Origin: JALZAI01 sp038212215
GTDB taxonomy: Bacteria > Actinomycetota > Actinomycetes > Mycobacteriales > Jatrophihabitantaceae
Length of the DNA stretch: 64,000 nt
Reading direction: 5' to 3'
Assembly: GCA_038212215.1 (NCBI GenBank)
Contig: JBBQUT010000004.1
Span: 124,001 to 188,000, forward strand
Shown: one piece after another, positions 59,951-64,000 of the stretch
How positions within the stretch are numbered: the first letter of the stretch is position 1
Layout: each line of letters begins with the position of its first letter
Notes under the pieces: model-generated
What the model was told of the DNA's origin: nothing
Database searches by the model: none
What the model saw: only the letters and a program-made list of their open reading frames with translations
Made by a program: the position numbers and the translations under genes

Positions 59951-60880
59951 CTACGCCTCGTCGCGAAGCAGGTCCAGCGCATGCTGCAGGTCGGGCGGGA
60001 ACGGCGACTCGACGCGCAGCCACGCGCCAGTGGCCGGGTGCTCGAATCCGAGCGCGCGCGCGTGCAACCATTGGCGGCGAAGACCCAGCCGGCGCGACAG
60101 CACCGGGTCGCCTCCGTAGGTCAGATCACCGACACAGGGGTGGCGGATCGCGGCCATGTGTACCCGGATCTGGTGGGTGCGCCCGGTGTCGAGATGCACG
60201 TCAAGCAGCGTCGCGGCGCGGAACGCCTCGACGGTCTCGTAGTGGGTGATGCTCGGGCGTCCGCCCGCGACGACGGCGAAACGGTATTCGGCGGACGGGT
60301 GCCGGTCGATGGGTGCATCGATCGTCCCGCGGGTCGGGTCCGGGTGCCCCTGGACGAGCGCGGCGTAGCGCTTGTCGACCGTGCGCGCCTTGAACGCACG
60401 CTTGAGCATCGAGTACGCGTGCTCACTCTTCGCTACCACCATCAGCCCGGTCGTGCCCGCGTCGAGACGGTGGACGATTCCCTGCCGCTCGGCCACCCCC
60501 GAGCTCGCAAGCAGGTAACCCATCGACGCGAGGCCCTGCACCACGGTCGGCCCGGTCCAGCCCGGGCTCGGGTGCGCGGCGACGCCGACCGGCTTGTCCA
60601 CCACGACGAGGTCGTCGTCGTCGTACAGCACGACCAGCCCGTCGACGGCCTGCGGCGGGGCCGGGGTCGCCACCACCGGCTCGGGCAGGGTCACGCCGAG
60701 CAACGCACCGCCGTGCACCCTGGCGCTGCGCGGCGGGCTGCCGCCGTCGACGGTGACCTGTCCGGCATCGATCAGATCCGCTGCAGCAGTGCGCGAGAAG
60801 CCGAGCATCCGGGAGACTGCGACATCCAGGCGCAGCCCGTCCAGGCCGTCGGGAACGGGCAGCAACCTGGTCTCAGCCAT
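59951..60880 (-). CDS. Pseudouridine synthase, RluD family
   Basis: Modifies uridines in 23S rRNA (RluD-like) . 309 residues: N-terminal S4-type region LRLDVAVSRMLGFSRTAAADLIDAGQVTVDG (about residues 16-46), catalytic Asp in GIVHRLDAGTTGLMVVAKS, and LDTGRTHQIRVHMA. ATG at 60880 overlaps lspA by 8 bp. The lspA-rluD pair is standard in bacteria. Exact target residue not readable. Confidence 0.94.
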   Translation of the reverse strand: MAETRLLPVPDGLDGLRLDVAVSRMLGFSRTAAADLIDAGQVTVDGGSPPRSARVHGGALLGVTLPEPVVATPAPPQAVDGLVVLYDDDDLVVVDKPVGVAAHPSPGWTGPTVVQGLASMGYLLASSGVAERQGIVHRLDAGTTGLMVVAKSEHAYSMLKRAFKARTVDKRYAALVQGHPDPTRGTIDAPIDRHPSAEYRFAVVAGGRPSITHYETVEAFRAATLLDVHLDTGRTHQIRVHMAAIRHPCVGDLTYGGDPVLSRRLGLRRQWLHARALGFEHPATGAWLRVESPFPPDLQHALDLLRDEA

Positions 60881-61409
60881 GGGCGCGCCGGGTGCCGTCC
60901 AGCTCGATGCCACGCACGCTGAGCAGGGCGGCAAGGATCGCCCCGCACACGATCGCTGAGTCTGCGACGTTGAAGATCGGCCAGTGCTCGCCCTCGGGAC
61001 CGAAGACGCTGATCCAGTCGACGACATGCCCGCGTCCGACGCCGGGCGCTCGGAAGAGGCGGTCGACGAGGTTACCCAGCGCGCCGCCGAGCACCAACCC
61101 GAGCGCGAGCGCCCAGCCCACCGAACGCATCCGGCGCGCCGTGCGCAGGATGACCAGCACCACCGCGAGCGCGACGAGGGTGAGCAGCACGGTGAACCCG
61201 GTGCCCAGCGAGAACGCCGCACCGGAGTTGCGGGCCTCGTCGAGGTAGAGCGCGCCGCCGAGCAGCCGGGTGGGCTCGGTGTCGCCGAGTTCGGCAACCA
61301 CGACAACCTTCGACACGACGTCCAGCACTAGTGCGGTACTCGCCACGACGGCGAACATGGCAACGCGGCGGGGCCTGCTCCGCTGCTCGGTCGGTGTCAC
61401 CGTTGCCAT
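60873..61409 (-). CDS. lspA: Lipoprotein signal peptidase LspA
   Basis: Aspartic protease that removes signal peptides of lipidated prolipoproteins, 178 residues, four membrane segments. The catalytic Asps are in GALGNLVDRLF and IFNVADSAI; NSGAAFSLG is the other conserved block. ATG at 61409 gives MATVTPTEQRSR; a longer frame would be non-family. Works after Lgt. Confidence 0.96.
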   Translation of the reverse strand: MATVTPTEQRSRPRRVAMFAVVASTALVLDVVSKVVVVAELGDTEPTRLLGGALYLDEARNSGAAFSLGTGFTVLLTLVALAVVLVILRTARRMRSVGWALALGLVLGGALGNLVDRLFRAPGVGRGHVVDWISVFGPEGEHWPIFNVADSAIVCGAILAALLSVRGIELDGTRRAHG

Positions 61410-61479
61410 TCTCCCGGTGCGGGGTAGTGCTGGCGCGCAGGGCACACCCTTTCCGCTCGCGGTGAGGCGACGACGAGGG

Positions 61480-63069
61480 CTAGCGTCCGATGGCGTAGAG
61501 GGTCGCGTCGTTGATCGCGTACGTGGTGCCGTCCGGGCCGATGATGGTCGGGGTGTACGCCTCGGAGCGCGGCGGGTTGAGCCGAACCCGCTCGGCGATC
61601 TTGTGGCGTTTGAGATCCCAGCGGTAGACGTTGCCGTCCTCGCTGTTCGCGATCACAGATCCGGAGGCCGGGTCGACGACCGCGGAGTTGATGCACCACT
61701 CGTACTGCGCGCCGTCGGGGGCGCCCGGGAACTGGGTGGGCGCGAGGATGGTCGCGACGGGTGCCATCGTCCGTGCAGCGCCGAAGCCGACGTACGGATC
61801 CGGCTGGCTGACGCCTGGATCGAGGATCGCAACTTCGTTGTGGCCGTCACCGGAACCGATGCCGAAGTAGTTGTTGTACTTCGAGACCAGCAAGTACGAC
61901 GAGCTTCCGTGGTAGCTGGGCAGTGCCTTGGCAGGCAGCACCGACACGGTGTTGTCCCAGCCAAAGGAGCCCGCAATCTTCGCCTGGGTCAGCGTCGCGT
62001 CGAAGTGCAGCAGCCAACCGCGGTCGTTGTGGTACGGGAACGGGTTCTCCAGCACGCCGTAGAAGACGTCGCCGTCGGGTCCGATGGTGGGAGACGCGGA
62101 GGAACTGTTGAAGATGAGGGCCGGTTGGCCGCTGCCGGGATCGGTCAGGGCGGCGTGGTAGCGCGGCCGCAAGGTGGCAGCGTCCACGCCGACCAGGGTG
62201 CCCGACGTCGGGCCCACTACCGCGGTGTAGACCGTCTTGCCGTCGGGGGACAACGCCGGAGCACTGTTGAGCACGACGGCGTAGTCGCCGCCGGATGGGT
62301 CGACGGCTGCAGCATCGAGCGCGCTGACCCAGCTGCCGTGACCGGCCGCGTCGATGCGAGCGATGCCGCCGGTGAGATTCGCCGGTGTCGTGCCGGCAAC
62401 CGCGAAGCCGAAGTAGACCGAGCCGTCGGCGCCTGCGGTCAGAGGCGTGCTGATCTGCACAGCACTGTTGTACTGGGCCTTGTTCGCCCGCCACCCGTCG
62501 AGGCCGTAGAACGCGCGGCGGACGAGCGGGCTGGTGGGGTCATCAGCATTGGTTCGCATCAGCACCGTGCCGCCGGCAGCGGCCACGGCGAGGCTGTTGC
62601 CTGCGGTCAGCGTCGCGGGCAGCGGCGGCGTCCAGTCGAACGCGCTGGAGGTGGGGGCGGTGTAGTCGGTCGCGATCGACCAACGTTGCGCGCCGGACTT
62701 GCCGGCGTAAGCCACCACGCGGAAGCCGACGGCGTCACTGACCCGGGTCGGCACCACAACCGTGTTATGGGCAGTGATCATCGGCGAGCCGTAGTGGATC
62801 AACAATTGATTGCCGACCAGGTTCGGGGCGAGGTCGACCTTCGCGCGCCACCGGATCCGTTTCAGCGGCTGAGGCGATGCCGGCGCGAGCGCGCTGTGCT
62901 GAGCGTTTCCAGCGAAGCCGGCCCACGCGGGCGCCGTCGCACGGCCGGCGAGAGGCGCAGGCGTTGCCGCGGCGCGTCGCGGCGCCACGGCGCGTCGCGG
63001 CGCCACGGCGCTCGCAGCCGCGGCGGGAACGGACAGCGAGAATGCGATCGCCACTGCCAGGGCTCGCAT
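61480..63069 (-). CDS. Secreted PQQ/quinoprotein-like beta-propeller protein
   Basis: Exported protein, 529 residues: signal peptide (about residues 1-25), low-complexity Ala/Pro/Arg segment containing an 18-bp tandem repeat (62971-63006, AVAPRR twice), then repeated blades with DGSVYFGFAVA, SPDGKTVYTAVVG, GPDGDVFYGVLENPFPY, NSEDGNVYRWDL and IGPDGTTYAINDATLYAIG. Blade motifs suggest a sugar or surface-binding propeller; no enzyme residues seen. ATG at 63069. Confidence 0.75.
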   Translation of the reverse strand: MRALAVAIAFSLSVPAAAASAVAPRRAVAPRRAAATPAPLAGRATAPAWAGFAGNAQHSALAPASPQPLKRIRWRAKVDLAPNLVGNQLLIHYGSPMITAHNTVVVPTRVSDAVGFRVVAYAGKSGAQRWSIATDYTAPTSSAFDWTPPLPATLTAGNSLAVAAAGGTVLMRTNADDPTSPLVRRAFYGLDGWRANKAQYNSAVQISTPLTAGADGSVYFGFAVAGTTPANLTGGIARIDAAGHGSWVSALDAAAVDPSGGDYAVVLNSAPALSPDGKTVYTAVVGPTSGTLVGVDAATLRPRYHAALTDPGSGQPALIFNSSSASPTIGPDGDVFYGVLENPFPYHNDRGWLLHFDATLTQAKIAGSFGWDNTVSVLPAKALPSYHGSSSYLLVSKYNNYFGIGSGDGHNEVAILDPGVSQPDPYVGFGAARTMAPVATILAPTQFPGAPDGAQYEWCINSAVVDPASGSVIANSEDGNVYRWDLKRHKIAERVRLNPPRSEAYTPTIIGPDGTTYAINDATLYAIGR

Positions 63070-63370
63070 GCCCCGATGCGTCGCCGAGCCGGCTCGCGAT
63101 GTCCTGCCCGAACGGGCAGGGAGGTGGCCTGACGAGCATGCGGGGGACATGCCGGCGACCGTAACACCGCCGAAGCACCTCAACCTACGTGAGCACAACT
63201 GCCTACAGCAGACGAAAGTGGCCCTGCCGACCCCTGCGATCCTCATGCATCCGGTGGCGCGAGGAAGATCGCCCGGCGTCTGCACCCACAGGTGTCGCTA
63301 TCGGGCCGGGCGAGCCGCCGATAGCGGCCGTTGCAGATGCAAACCGACGCATCGGCCTGCTGAACTTCGG
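63070..63370. other. 301-bp non-coding region upstream of the beta-propeller gene
   Basis: Between the propeller start and the TraR/DksA stop, both on the minus strand. Contains a CCTGCCC-GAAC-GGGCAGG hairpin (63103-63120) in the expected 5' leader and the second copy of the dispersed hairpin element (63281-63350). No plausible gene found; short frames here are composition artefacts. Confidence 0.8.
63281..63350. repeat. Conserved intergenic hairpin element, copy 2
   Basis: Aligned with 34935-35008. Here the stem is perfect: CGCTATCGG and CCGATAGCG (9 bp) around a GC-rich loop, followed by CCGTTGCA and ATGCAAA and CCGACGC. It ends 21 nt from the TraR/DksA stop, the same relation as copy 1 has to trpC. 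Differences between copies keep base pairing in the stem. Confidence 0.8.
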
Positions 63371-64000
63371 TCAGCGGCGCTCCTCGCGCTGCTTGCAGGC
63401 AACGTCGAGAGTCGCGGCGGGGAAAGCCTGCAGCCGGGCCTTCGGGATCGGCTTGCCGCAGCTCTCGCAGAATCCGTAGGTGCCCTTGTCAATACGTTCG
63501 ACGGCGTGCTGGATCTGGGTCATCAGGTCCAGACGATTCGCAGCGATTGACTGCTCCTGCTCCCGCTCGAACGTCTTGCTACCCGCATCGGCCTGATCAT
63601 CGCCGGCACCGTCGGTCCGCGCCTGCTGCAGGTCGTTGAGGTCGCGGATCGAGTCGTCATAAGCGGCCTGCATCTCCGACAGTTCCGCGACGAGGTCCCC
63701 GCGTACAGCCGCCAACTCGGCCTTCGTCCACTCGGATCCCTTCGGAATGGCAATCATCGTGGAATCCATGGGCGACGCCGCCAGAGCTGCCGTTGCGGAT
63801 TTCCTCGCAGGTGTTGCGCTCTTGACGGGGGCCATCTTCTTCATAGGTATCGCTTTCTCGGCAGGGGCGGGGTTCTTCGAGGCAGCCTGCTTCGCGGGCG
63901 CGGCCTTCTTCGCGGGCGCGGCCTTCTTCGCGGGCGCAGCCTTCTTCGCCGCCTCCTTCCTTGCGGGCGCGGCCTTCTTCTTCGCAGGCGCGGTCTTCGC
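63371..64000 (-). CDS. TraR/DksA family zinc-finger protein with Lys/Ala-rich N-terminal tail (5' end missing)
   Basis: Open to the right edge; 209 residues visible and no start in the window (an internal Met lies at 63844). The visible N-terminal part is histone H1-like: repeats of KKAAPA (18-bp units 63891-63944). Then a coiled-coil segment (about residues 90-165) and the C-terminal finger YGFCESCGKPIPKARLQAFP with TLDVACKQREE. The usual third zinc Cys is Asp in DVAC, so ligands are C-C-D-C. Family members bind RNA polymerase; the basic tail may bind DNA. In actinobacteria this gene is typically near lspA. Confidence 0.9.
   Translation of the reverse strand, partial: AKTAPAKKKAAPARKEAAKKAAPAKKAAPAKKAAPAKQAASKNPAPAEKAIPMKKMAPVKSATPARKSATAALAASPMDSTMIAIPKGSEWTKAELAAVRGDLVAELSEMQAAYDDSIRDLNDLQQARTDGAGDDQADAGSKTFEREQEQSIAANRLDLMTQIQHAVERIDKGTYGFCESCGKPIPKARLQAFPAATLDVACKQREERR

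Noticed and set aside
63891..63944. Regular 18-bp repeats suggestive of a CRISPR-like array
   Set aside because: No spacers; the units encode KKAAPA repeats in a protein tail.

Overview
The window is a contiguous piece of a high-GC actinobacterial chromosome. Coding density is above 90 percent, GTG starts are frequent, and four-base stop/start overlaps are common. Gene content and order place it near the Mycobacteriales/Frankiales side of the phylum. It carries the phosphatidylinositol-mannoside block pgsA-patA-pimA, a PriA-type HisA, an F420-type luciferase-like oxidoreductase, a DnaE1 with a PHP domain, and a TraR/DksA protein with a histone-like tail. Several blocks match my memory of Mycobacterium tuberculosis gene order: ruvB/A/C with yebC-pdxT-pdxS and pimA-patA-pgsA, and hisDCBHA-F-I-trpE-C-B-A-lgt with dnaE1 and lspA. 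I saw no tRNA, rRNA, CRISPR, prophage or insertion sequence.

Layout. 0-2.3 kb: ruvC, a TPR-like gene, ruvA and ruvB (cut by the left edge), read leftwards behind a perfect SOS box. 2.3-7.9 kb: a membrane metalloprotease and an accD2-accA2-fadE12 acyl-CoA carboxylase module. 7.9-12 kb: yebC and the PLP synthase pair pdxST, then a DUF3048 lipoprotein and a LemA-like protein. 12-16.4 kb: an EAL-DICT protein and the PIM block. 16.6-21.9 kb: EF-G2, a HerA-like ATPase and ffh. 21.9-28.4 kb: a leftward operon of kinase-like, dehydrogenase, SDR, F420-type and TetR genes. It starts at a promoter whose -35/-10 spacer is filled by a 20-bp palindrome.

28.4-47.8 kb: a VIT1-type transporter, lgt, and a large leftward his-trp block interrupted by forward genes (quinone oxidoreductase, GH25 lysozyme, methyltransferase, MFS transporter) and by a two-component system between hisF and hisI. 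Tryptophan and histidine synthesis share this block. No trpF is present, consistent with HisA acting as the bifunctional PriA. 47.8-53.3 kb: a LON-domain protein, two membrane proteins, a VapBC pair, a GNAT, and an ECF42-type sigma factor with its YCII partner. 53.3-64 kb: dnaE1, an L,D-transpeptidase, convergent otsB and otsA, an RluD-like synthase, lspA, a secreted beta-propeller and the TraR/DksA gene cut by the right edge.

The most unusual signals are these. A TPR-like gene is coupled into the SOS-controlled ruv operon. A split kinase/dehydrogenase pair resembles the 4-hydroxyacyl-CoA enzymes ACAD10/11 and LvaA/LvaC. A promoter-embedded operator precedes an apparently leaderless start. 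Start-site regions are tandemly duplicated before trpA and hisA. Two intergenic copies of a conserved hairpin element lie 21 nt after unrelated genes. hisH appears to start at CTG.
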